NCBI RefSeq assembly: GCF_000012865.1
Contig: NC_007503.1
Span: forward strand, 2,025,001 to 2,089,000
Direction: 5' to 3'
Source: Carboxydothermus hydrogenoformans Z-2901
Lineage (GTDB): Bacteria; Bacillota; Z-2901; Carboxydothermales; Carboxydothermaceae
DNA: 64,000 nucleotides
This document shows, piece after piece, positions 56,980 to 64,000 of this stretch. A program made the position numbers and the translations under genes. Position 1 is the first letter of the stretch. Each line of letters begins with the position of its first letter. The notes beneath the pieces were generated by a model, which searched no databases, had not been told where the DNA came from, and was given only the letters and a program-made list of their open reading frames with translations.

Positions 56980-59900
56980 TTAATCCTCCAGGTCACCATC
57001 AAAATCATCATTAATCTCAAAATCCGCTTCTACTTCTTCCTCATAATATTCGTTTTTTACTTCGTCTCGATCCGCAATGCTTGCCGCTAAGCCGTATTCT
57101 TCGGCTTTTTCACCTATATCATCGTCTATTTCCTTAATTTCTACTTCTTCATCATTATCGGTGAGAACTTTAACGTCAAGCCCCAAGCTTTGCAGTTCCT
57201 TGATTAATACCTTGAACGATTCTGGAACACCCGGTTCAGGGATATTCTCTCCTTTAACAATTGCTTCGTAGGTTTTTACCCGACCAACCACATCGTCCGA
57301 CTTAATGGTGAGAATTTCCTGCAGCGTATAAGCGGCGCCGTAGGCCTCCAAAGCCCAAACCTCCATTTCCCCGAACCGCTGCCCACCAAACTGGGCTTTT
57401 CCACCCAGCGGCTGTTGGGTAACCAGAGAATACGGACCGGTAGACCGGGCATGGATTTTGTCGTCTACCAGGTGAGCAAGTTTCAGCATATAAACATAGC
57501 CTACCGTTACGCGGCTGTCAAAAGGCTCACCGGTACGTCCATCTCTTACTTCTATCTTGCCGTCTTCCGGAAGTCCCGCTTTTCGCAGCGCCTCAAAAAT
57601 GTCTTCTTCGGTAGCCCCGTTAAAAATCGGAGTTGCTACATTTATCCCAAGAGCCTTGGCAGCCCACCCCAGGTGACACTCCAGAATCTGTCCAATATTC
57701 ATCCGGGAAGGAACACCCAGAGGATTTAAAACAATTTCCACGGGGGTGCCGTCGGGTAAGAAAGGCATATCTTCTTCCGGCAAAATCCTTGCCACAACAC
57801 CCTTATTACCGTGGCGACCAGCCATCTTGTCCCCGACGGAAATTTTCCGTTTCTGGGCAATGTAAACACGGACCAGCATATTTACTCCCGGAGAAAGCTC
57901 GTCGCCATTTTCCCGGGAAAAAACTTTAACATCGACAACTTTTCCGGATTCTCCGTGAGGAACCCGCAGGGATGTATCCCTGACTTCCCGGGCCTTTTCC
58001 CCGAAAATAGCCCTAAGAAGTCTTTCTTCAGCAGTAAGTTCCGTTTCTCCTTTGGGAGTGACTTTACCTACCAGGATATCCCCCGGACGGACTTCAGCCC
58101 CTATCCGGATAATTCCCCGTTCATCTAAATCTTTTAAGGCATCTTCACCAACATTGGGAATATCCCGGGTAATCTCTTCAGGACCAAGCTTGGTATCCCG
58201 GGCATCACATTCGTATTCTTCAATGTGAATGGAAGTAAAAACATCTTCTTTAACCAGCTTTTCGCTTATCAAAATAGCGTCTTCATAGTTATAACCTTCC
58301 CAGGGCATGTAGGCCACCAAAACATTTTTACCTAAAGCCAGTTCACCGTGATCGGTAGACGGACCATCGGCAATAATTTGGTCCTTCTCCACCCGTTCAC
58401 CTTTCCTAACAATCGGCTTTTGATTGATACACGTCCCCTGGTTGGACCGTTGAAATTTTATAAGCTTATACCGGTCTATTTGCCCCTGGTCGTTTCTTAT
58501 GACGATCTCATCCGCAGTAACTCGCTCCACAACTCCAGGATTCTTGGCCAGAACCACAACCCCCGAGTCTTTAGCAGCCTTGTACTCAATACCGGTGCCA
58601 ACTACCGGCGCTTCGGTCCGGATAAGCGGCACTGCCTGCCGTTGCATGTTAGCACCCATCAACGCCCGGTTGGCATCGTCATGTTCTAAGAAAGGAATTA
58701 GGGAAGTTGCCACCGAGAAAACCTGTTTGGGAGAAACATCAACAAAATCAACTTTTGAAGGCTCGACGTGCAAGATTTCGCTGCCATGCCGGGCATTGAC
58801 CATTTCATCTAAAAATTTTCCTTCCGGAGAAAGCCTGACGTTAGCCTGAGCAATAATGTATTTTTCTTCTTCATCGGCAGTTAAGTAAACAATTTCATTG
58901 GTTACAACTCCCCGCTCCTTATCAACCTTGCGGTAGGGAGTTTCAATAAAACCAAATTCATTTACCCGGGCATAAGTAGTAAGATTACCGATAAGACCAA
59001 TGTTAGGACCTTCCGGCGTTTCAATGGGGCACATCCGCCCGTAATGGGAGTGGTGAACGTCCCGCACTTCGAAACCAGCCCTTTCCCGGGAAAGTCCTCC
59101 CGGTCCCAGAGCCGAAAGCCGCCGTTTATGGGTTAATTCGGCCAGAGGATTGGTTTGGTCCATAAACTGGGAAAGCTGGCTGGAACCAAAGAATTCTTTA
59201 ATGGCAGCTACAATAGGTCTTGTATTTATTAAAACCTGCGGGGTTAATGAATCGGCATCCTGAATGGTCATCCGCTCCCGCACAACCCGTTCCATCCGGG
59301 CTAAACCGATCCTAAATTGGTTTTGCAGTAATTCCCCTACCGACCGGAGCCGGCGATTGCCTAAATGGTCAATATCGTCTACCTTCCCCTGTCCCCGCAT
59401 TAATCCTAAAAGATAGCGAATGGTATAAATTATATCTTCGTTAGTAAGTTCCCGAATAAACTCCCTTTTAACGGGAACATAGTCATTTAAATATTTATCA
59501 TATTCTTTTTCACCGTCTTCCTCGAGGTAACGGTATAATACCCCGTGATTTAATTTTTTAAATAGCTTGTATCGTCCAACATTACCCAGATCGTAACGTT
59601 TTGGATCAAAAAACATTGAATCTAAAAGAGTTTTCGCACTCTCCACCGTAGGCGGTTCACCCGGGCGGAGCTTTTTATATATTTCAATTAACGCTTCTTC
59701 CCGGGAATCGGTATTGTCTCTTTCGAGGGTAGCGATAATTTTATCATCATGGTCAAATAATTCCGCAATGCGCCCTTTTGATTCGTACCCAAGCGCCTTT
59801 AAAAGCACCGTTACGGGAAGCTTACGGGTACGATCGATACGGACATATATATGGTCATTTACATCCGTTTCAAATTCTAACCAGGCCCCCCGGTTTGGGA

Positions 59901-60378
59901 TAATTGTTGCCAGGTACATTTTTTTACCGTTAGGGTCGACCTGTTCCGAAAAGTAAACCCCCGGGGAACGAACCATTTGACTGATTACAACCCGTTCAGC
60001 ACCGTTAAAAATAAAGGTACCTTTTTCCGTCATTAAGGGGAAATCCCCTAAAAATACTTCCTGCTCTTTAATTTCTCCGGTTTCCTTATTTAAAAGTCTT
60101 ACCTTTACTCGAAGAGGGGCAGAATATGTAAAATCCCGTTCTTTGCACTCCTCCACAGAGTATTTGGGTTTACCAAGGTAGTAATCTAAAAACTCTAAAG
60201 ATAAATTACCGGTAAAATCGGTAATCGGGGATATTTCCCGAAAAACTTCCCTTAACCCTTCATCTAAAAACCACTGGTACGATTTTTTCTGAATTTCAAT
60301 GAGATAAGGAAGTTCCAGGATTTCGGGAAACTTGGCATAGCTATAACGGATTTTTTTCCCGACCTGCACCGGTATCAT
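56980..60378 (-). CDS. rpoB: RNA polymerase beta subunit
   Basis: Beta has 1132 residues. The rifampicin pocket ([20 protein letters not shown], then [10 protein letters not shown]) has the sensitive-type residues. The C-terminal clamp region ends in an acidic tail ([20 protein letters not shown]). ATG 60378 follows GAGGGG. Upstream lies an unusual leader with a candidate short ORF and a hairpin that could control entry into rpoBC. Confidence 0.98.
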   Translation of the reverse strand: MIPVQVGKKIRYSYAKFPEILELPYLIEIQKKSYQWFLDEGLREVFREISPITDFTGNLSLEFLDYYLGKPKYSVEECKERDFTYSAPLRVKVRLLNKETGEIKEQEVFLGDFPLMTEKGTFIFNGAERVVISQMVRSPGVYFSEQVDPNGKKMYLATIIPNRGAWLEFETDVNDHIYVRIDRTRKLPVTVLLKALGYESKGRIAELFDHDDKIIATLERDNTDSREEALIEIYKKLRPGEPPTVESAKTLLDSMFFDPKRYDLGNVGRYKLFKKLNHGVLYRYLEEDGEKEYDKYLNDYVPVKREFIRELTNEDIIYTIRYLLGLMRGQGKVDDIDHLGNRRLRSVGELLQNQFRIGLARMERVVRERMTIQDADSLTPQVLINTRPIVAAIKEFFGSSQLSQFMDQTNPLAELTHKRRLSALGPGGLSRERAGFEVRDVHHSHYGRMCPIETPEGPNIGLIGNLTTYARVNEFGFIETPYRKVDKERGVVTNEIVYLTADEEEKYIIAQANVRLSPEGKFLDEMVNARHGSEILHVEPSKVDFVDVSPKQVFSVATSLIPFLEHDDANRALMGANMQRQAVPLIRTEAPVVGTGIEYKAAKDSGVVVLAKNPGVVERVTADEIVIRNDQGQIDRYKLIKFQRSNQGTCINQKPIVRKGERVEKDQIIADGPSTDHGELALGKNVLVAYMPWEGYNYEDAILISEKLVKEDVFTSIHIEEYECDARDTKLGPEEITRDIPNVGEDALKDLDERGIIRIGAEVRPGDILVGKVTPKGETELTAEERLLRAIFGEKAREVRDTSLRVPHGESGKVVDVKVFSRENGDELSPGVNMLVRVYIAQKRKISVGDKMAGRHGNKGVVARILPEEDMPFLPDGTPVEIVLNPLGVPSRMNIGQILECHLGWAAKALGINVATPIFNGATEEDIFEALRKAGLPEDGKIEVRDGRTGEPFDSRVTVGYVYMLKLAHLVDDKIHARSTGPYSLVTQQPLGGKAQFGGQRFGEMEVWALEAYGAAYTLQEILTIKSDDVVGRVKTYEAIVKGENIPEPGVPESFKVLIKELQSLGLDVKVLTDNDEEVEIKEIDDDIGEKAEEYGLAASIADRDEVKNEYYEEEVEADFEINDDFDGDLED

Positions 60379-60394
60379 TAAACTATCACCCCTC

Positions 60395-60455
60395 AGAAAA
60401 AATTAAAAGCCAAAAAGGTAAAAAGGCAAAAAGAAGCCCTTTTGCCTTTTTACCT
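60395..60455 (-). terminator. Terminator-like hairpin in the rpoB leader (possible attenuator)
   Basis: A perfect 16-bp stem AGGTAAAAAGGCAAAA/TTTTGCCTTTTTACCT (60416-60431 with 60440-60455) has an 8-nt loop. It is followed on the minus strand by TTTTTGGCTTTTAATTTTTT and then rpoB 17 nt later. It lies downstream of the rpoB promoter and so would cut the message before the gene unless relieved. Confidence 0.6.
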
Positions 60456-60519
60456 AAAAATATTCAAGGCAATACTTCACATTACCATATTGTATCCAAA
60501 GTCGCAAGATATTACACAT
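60454..60519 (-). CDS. Candidate leader peptide ahead of rpoB
   Basis: A 21-codon ORF (MCNILRLWIQYGNVKYCLEYF) lies between the rpoB promoter and the hairpin. GGAGG (60520-60524) touches the ATG, which is too close, but an in-frame TTG at 60507 is 12 nt away and gives a 17-residue peptide. The stop codon at 60454-60456 lies in the first bases of the hairpin, as in translation-controlled attenuators. This may be chance; no family match is known to me. Confidence 0.3.
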   Translation of the reverse strand: MCNILRLWIQYGNVKYCLEYF

Positions 60520-60551
60520 CCTCCAATTTAATTATAAGATGGCATTTTTAA

Positions 60552-60580
60552 ATGATATCACAAGTATTTGTGATTGTCAA
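60552..60580 (-). promoter_or_regulatory. rpoBC promoter with dyad in the spacer
   Basis: TTGACA (60575-60580) and TATCAT (60552-60557) are 17 nt apart. The spacer is the dyad ATCACAA-N4-TTGTGAT (60557-60574), and a second dyad TTACCTCC-C-GGAGGTAA (60589-60605) lies just upstream of the -35 box. The remainder of 60606-60782 has no gene I can support. Confidence 0.8.
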
Positions 60581-60782
60581 TAAACGGATTACCTCCCGGA
60601 GGTAAAAACTCATCACAACAACCGAAATTTTGTTCAGCACCAAAATTAACCATTCCGAGCGTTCGATTTTCTTGATTTAATTATACCAAACTCCGGGGGT
60701 TTTGAATTCTTTATAATAGTGGGCTAAACAGCAGCAGAAAATAAATTCTACCCTAACTATGTGCCAAACCTTGCTTCCACAT

Positions 60783-60814
60783 AAAAACCCCCGGCTTTTT
60801 GCCGGGGGTTTTTT
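60783..60814 (-). terminator. Rho-independent terminator of rplJL
   Basis: The stem CCCCCGGC/GCCGGGGG (60788-60808) with T runs closes the rplJ-rplL message just after rplL, separating it from rpoBC. Confidence 0.93.
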
Positions 60815-60824
60815 GGAAAAGTTA

Positions 60825-61208
60825 CTATTTAATTTCAACAGTAGCGCCAACTTCTTCAAGCTTGGCCTTGATAGCTTCGGCATCAGCTTTGCTGACTTTT
60901 TCCTTAACAGGCTTCGGAGCACCATCCACCAAATCCTTGGATTCTTTGAGGCCAAGGCCGGTGATTTCCCGGACAACTTTAATAACGTTAACTTTTTGTG
61001 CCCCGGGGCTGACGAGAATTACATCAAATTCGGTCTTTTCTTCCTGAGCAGGTGCCGCAGCAGCAGCTCCGGCAGCAGGAGCAGCAGCAACCGCTACAGG
61101 AGCAGCAGCGCTGACACCAAACTCTTCTTCAAAAGCTTTTACAAGCTCAGCAAGTTCGAGAACAGTTAAACTTTTAACAGCCTCTAAAATTTCTTGTACT
61201 TTGGACAT
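60825..61208 (-). CDS. rplL: 50S ribosomal protein L7/L12
   Basis: L7/L12 has 127 residues: an N-terminal dimer domain ([20 protein letters not shown]), an Ala-rich hinge of about 20 residues and the C-terminal domain ([20 protein letters not shown]) that recruits GTPases. It follows rplJ and ends at a strong terminator. Confidence 0.98.
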   Translation of the reverse strand: MSKVQEILEAVKSLTVLELAELVKAFEEEFGVSAAAPVAVAAAPAAGAAAAAPAQEEKTEFDVILVSPGAQKVNVIKVVREITGLGLKESKDLVDGAPKPVKEKVSKADAEAIKAKLEEVGATVEIK

Positions 61209-61275
61209 TTATGCCACCTCCAAAAATATTTTTTTCGTATTTATGGTTAAGCCCATAGGCTTATACCCGATAAAA

Positions 61276-61806
61276 TTATTCCTCGCCCGCTTTCTGCTTG
61301 CGGATTGCTTCAAGGGCATAAACAAATTTTCTAAGCATACCGGCAAGAGCTCCAGCAAATCCGTAAAGGGGAGCTTGCATGCCACCAAGAAGCTTTGCCA
61401 AAAGAACGTTTCGCGGTGGAAGATCGGCAATGGCTTTGACCTGGTCCTTTTCCAAAACAATATTTTCCAGGATTCCAACTTTAATTTCTAAATTAGGATG
61501 ATCTTTAGCAAAATCAAATAAAACTTTCGCAGCTGAAGCTGGATCTTCTTTGGCCACAGCCAAAGCAGTTGGCCCTTCTAAATAAGGATCCAATCCGGTA
61601 ATACCCAAGTTATGGGCAGCCCGTTTAGCTAACGTATTTTTTACAACTTTAATTTCCGCACCTTTTTCCTTGAGTTTCCGCCGAAGTTCGGTCATTTCAG
61701 CCACAGTAAGCCCCCGGTAGTCAACCAGTATTGCCGCCTGGGAGCTTTTAATCATTTCCTCAATCTCCGCTACTACCTTTGCCTTTTGTTCAATAATCGG
61801 TTTCAA
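61276..61806 (-). CDS. rplJ: 50S ribosomal protein L10
   Basis: L10 has 176 residues and anchors L7/L12 dimers to 23S rRNA (ILVDYRGLTVAEMTELRRKL). TTG start at 61806, 11 nt after AGGAGG. It lies downstream of an L10 leader that probably senses free L10-L12 complex. Confidence 0.97.
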   Translation of the reverse strand: MKPIIEQKAKVVAEIEEMIKSSQAAILVDYRGLTVAEMTELRRKLKEKGAEIKVVKNTLAKRAAHNLGITGLDPYLEGPTALAVAKEDPASAAKVLFDFAKDHPNLEIKVGILENIVLEKDQVKAIADLPPRNVLLAKLLGGMQAPLYGFAGALAGMLRKFVYALEAIRKQKAGEE

Positions 61807-61836
61807 CTAACGATCCACCTCCTCGAAAGCAATTAA

Positions 61837-61960
61837 GGCCGCCGTAGACACACGGCGGCCTTGGGTTTTTCTTCCTTAAGCCTTGCCTCGGTTGGCGGTT
61901 TCCCATTAAGCACTCAGGCACCAACGGTCTACGGCAAATAAATATTTATTTGCCACAATG
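61837..61960 (-). ncRNA. L10 leader (ribosomal protein autoregulatory attenuator)
   Basis: The leader contains CCGTAGACCGTTGGTG and GGGAAACCGCCAACCGAGGC, hallmarks of the Firmicute L10 leader. A GC-rich hairpin (61837-61860) stands just before rplJ. A nine-base segment in the leader (plus strand 61927-61935, GTCTACGGC) is complementary to one arm of that hairpin (61841-61849, GCCGTAGAC). This gives two exclusive folds, as expected for attenuation by L10. Confidence 0.8.
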
Positions 61961-61963
61961 GTC

Positions 61964-61992
61964 ATTTTAACACATGTCAAACGATTTGACAA
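61964..61992 (-). promoter_or_regulatory. rplJL promoter
   Basis: TTGTCA (61987-61992) and TAAAAT (61964-61969) are 17 nt apart. The transcript would begin just before the L10 leader. Confidence 0.75.
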
Positions 61993-61994
61993 CA

Positions 61995-62690
61995 CTATTT
62001 AACTAGCTTTAAGTGATTTATTTTAATGCCAGGCCCCATAGTTGATGAAACTGTTACACCTTTTAAATATTGACCTTTTGCACCTGCGGGCTTGGCTTTT
62101 ATTAAAGCATCCATTAAGGTGTTGAAGTTTTCCACAAGCTTTTCTACCGGGAACGACACTTTTCCAATCGGCACGTGGACAATACCAGCTTTATCTACCC
62201 GGTACTCAATCTTACCGGCTTTAATTTCGGCAATCGCTTTTGCCACTTCAAAGGTAACGGTTCCAGTTTTCGGGCTGGGCATTAACCCTTTAGGACCCAA
62301 AATTTTACCTAAACGCCCCACAGCTCCCATCATATCCGGAGTCGCCACCACTACGTCAAAATCGATCCAACCCTGAGCAATTTTTTCAATATATTCTTCG
62401 GCCCCAACATAATCAGCACCGGCAGCTTCTGCTTCCTTCGCCTTTTCCCCTTTTGCAAAAACCAATACTTTTCGGGTTTTACCGGTACCGTGAGGCAGCA
62501 CTACGGCACCTCTTACCTGCTGATCGGCATGCCGGGGATCAACCCCAAGTTTTACAGCCACTTCAACGGTTTCATCAAACTTAGCAAAGGAAAGCTCCTT
62601 TACCAGACTAAAAGCTTCCGCCGGTTCATATAACTTGGTTTTATCAACTTTTTTCGCAGCTTCTAAATATTTCTTTCCATGTTTTGGCAT
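61995..62690 (-). CDS. rplA: 50S ribosomal protein L1
   Basis: L1 has 231 residues, with [20 protein letters not shown] and the signature [20 protein letters not shown]. It forms the L1 stalk that moves E-site tRNA and can repress its own message. It follows rplK by 77 nt. Confidence 0.98.
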   Translation of the reverse strand: MPKHGKKYLEAAKKVDKTKLYEPAEAFSLVKELSFAKFDETVEVAVKLGVDPRHADQQVRGAVVLPHGTGKTRKVLVFAKGEKAKEAEAAGADYVGAEEYIEKIAQGWIDFDVVVATPDMMGAVGRLGKILGPKGLMPSPKTGTVTFEVAKAIAEIKAGKIEYRVDKAGIVHVPIGKVSFPVEKLVENFNTLMDALIKAKPAGAKGQYLKGVTVSSTMGPGIKINHLKLVK

Positions 62691-62767
62691 TTTTCCTTCC
62701 CTCCTTGTGGTATTAGCGGAAAGACACTCCTCCCACTTTTTAGCAAAATTTTAATATACTAAAAAAA

Positions 62768-63196
62768 TTAGTCTACAACTTCAATTCCCATACTCCGGGC
62801 AGTACCTTCAATCATTCTCATTGCTGCCTCAACATCGTTGGCATTTAAATCTTTAAGCTTAAGCTCAGCAATTTCCCGAATTTTAGCCCGGGTAACTTTA
62901 CCCACTTTTTTCTTGTTGGGCTGGCCAGAACCCGATTCTATTCCGGCAGCTTTCTTAAGAAGGTCCGAAGCCGGCGGAGTTTTAGTTACAAAGGTAAAGG
63001 ACCGGTCTTCGTAAACTGTAATTTCAACGGGGATAATCATACCAGCCTGTTGAGCAGTACGCTCATTGTATTCTTTAACAAAAGCCATTATGTTAACCCC
63101 GTGCTGACCAAGGGCAGGACCAACCGGGGGAGCAGGCGTCGCTTTACCTGCTGGAATTTGTAATTTCACTACTGCAACTACTTTCTTAGCCATCTT
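62768..63196 (-). CDS. rplK: 50S ribosomal protein L11
   Basis: L11 has 142 residues from ATG 63196 ([20 protein letters not shown]) after GGAGGTG; upstream in-frame codons are not part of the family. It forms the GTPase centre and is the partner of RelA and thiostrepton. Prolines near [15 protein letters not shown] are conserved. Confidence 0.97.
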   Translation of the reverse strand, partial: KMAKKVVAVVKLQIPAGKATPAPPVGPALGQHGVNIMAFVKEYNERTAQQAGMIIPVEITVYEDRSFTFVTKTPPASDLLKKAAGIESGSGQPNKKKVGKVTRAKIREIAELKLKDLNANDVEAAMRMIEGTARSMGIEVVD

Positions 63197-63214
63197 TTCA
63201 CCTCCATTCAAAAA

Positions 63215-63736
63215 CTATATCTTAGTTACCTGGGAAAAATCAAGTTCAATGGGAGTTTCTCTCCCAAACATAGAAACCAAAACCTTTACTTTCCCCTTAT
63301 CCGGGTAAATTTCTTCAACATTTCCAACAAACCCTTCAAAAGGTCCAGCATTTACCCGAACAGGTTGCCCAATTTCCAAATCAATTTTCGTCCGGGGTTC
63401 ATCAATACCCATCTGCTTCATAATTTGCCGTACTTCCTGAGCAGTCAAAGGAATGGGCTTGGACCCCCCAACAAAACCGGTTACTCCGGGAGTATGTCTA
63501 ACCACATTGTAAGACTCGTCAGTTAAAATCATTTCCACTAAAACATAACCGGGGAAAATTTTGCGTTTAGAAACCTTTTTCTTTCCGTCTTTAATTTCTA
63601 ACTCATCTTCCATGGGGACCAAAATGCGAAAAATGTGATTCCCCATGTTTAATGACTCAATTCTTTTTTCTAAGTTGGCTTTTACTTTGTTTTCATGTCC
63701 AGAATAGGTATGGACGACATACCAGTTTTTTTCCAT
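63215..63736 (-). CDS. nusG: Transcription termination/antitermination protein NusG
   Basis: NusG has 173 residues: an NGN domain (NWYVVHTYSGHENKVKANLE; FPGYVLVEM) and a C-terminal KOW domain (GQPVRVNAGPFEGFVGNVEE). It couples RNA polymerase to factors and ribosome. It lies between secE and rplK, as usual. Confidence 0.97.
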   Translation of the reverse strand: MEKNWYVVHTYSGHENKVKANLEKRIESLNMGNHIFRILVPMEDELEIKDGKKKVSKRKIFPGYVLVEMILTDESYNVVRHTPGVTGFVGGSKPIPLTAQEVRQIMKQMGIDEPRTKIDLEIGQPVRVNAGPFEGFVGNVEEIYPDKGKVKVLVSMFGRETPIELDFSQVTKI

Positions 63737-63756
63737 TACAAGATTCCTGCCTTTAC

Positions 63757-64000
63757 CTATTTAAGAAGTAAGTTCAGGAAAAAGCTTAAAAACGAGTCAA
63801 AAAGCCAGATGATAAGGCCTACAATAATAACGGTTAAAAAAACAACTCCCGTATAAACAATTGATTCATTTCGGGTCGGCCAGTGGACTTTTTTCACCTC
63901 GGCCCAAACACTCCGAAAATACTGCTGAGTTTTTACCCAGGCTCCCTCACCCGCTTTAGAAGCTTTCCGGGTCTCTTTCCCAGCTTCGGTTTTAGAAATT
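63757..64000 (-). CDS. secE: Protein translocase subunit SecE (partial)
   Basis: The C-terminal 80 residues of SecE lie before the window edge. They include WAEVKKVHWPTRNESIVYTG, the conserved amphipathic helix and membrane entry, and one membrane helix (VVFLTVIIVGLIIWLFDSF). The stop codon is at 63757-63759, 20 nt before nusG. The N-terminus is outside the window. Confidence 0.95.
   Translation of the reverse strand, partial: ISKTEAGKETRKASKAGEGAWVKTQQYFRSVWAEVKKVHWPTRNESIVYTGVVFLTVIIVGLIIWLFDSFLSFFLNLLLK

Noticed and set aside
60677-60976. 99-codon minus-strand ORF near the rplL terminator
   Set aside because: It is rplL read in another frame followed by the terminator and AT-rich spacer.

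Overview
The window reads as chromosome of a spore-forming, probably thermophilic Clostridia-type Firmicute. Support comes from a spore-cortex amidase (CwlD) behind a sigma-E-like promoter, Firmicute-style L10 and L13 leader RNAs, an L7Ae-like protein heading the str operon, a KOW protein between map and infA, zinc-type S14, frequent GTG and TTG starts, and strong GGAGG ribosome binding sites. From memory the content resembles Carboxydothermus hydrogenoformans or a close relative; that is inference and no search was run. Almost everything is on the minus strand, so transcription runs from high to low coordinates. No tRNA, rRNA or CRISPR array was seen.

Region 1 (1-8.6 kb) is accessory and partly decayed. 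It holds the start of a branched-chain amino-acid-type binding lipoprotein, then a MacAB-like export set (adaptor, ATPase, permease). A TnpB-type insertion element separates this set from an upstream Yip1-family membrane gene. Beyond it lie a decapitated ABC ATPase fragment, a lipoprotein gene broken by a one-base shift in an A6 run, a 15-codon tail of a short-chain dehydrogenase, and several small membrane proteins.

Region 2 (8.6-13.4 kb) carries ferritin-like, zinc-ribbon, LysO-type and PaaG-like crotonase genes, a DUF2680-type secreted protein and a lone plus-strand methyltransferase-like gene. It also has a very short plus-strand ORF with its own promoter and terminator, resembling a degenerate holin-like toxin.

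Region 3 (13.4-21.4 kb) is a complete arginine operon, argCJBDFGH, behind a promoter with an ArgR-like box. Region 4 (21.4-29 kb) has an MFS transporter, an AmmeMemoRadiSam locus preceded by an unlisted 41-residue protein with eight cysteines, an OPT-family transporter, cwlD and a plus-strand ferritin-like gene.

Region 5 (29-64 kb) is the translation and transcription core: rplM-rpsI with an L13 leader; the str, S10, spc and alpha clusters run together and continue into ecfA1-ecfA2-ecfT-truA and a cation exchanger; then rpoBC, rplJL with an L10 leader, rplKA, nusG and partial secE. Strong promoters precede the L7Ae gene, rpoB, rplJ and rplM. adk is absent from its usual place between secY and map. 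The rpoB leader has a candidate short ORF ending at a terminator-like hairpin, and a dyad inside the promoter spacer, suggesting regulation at that point.
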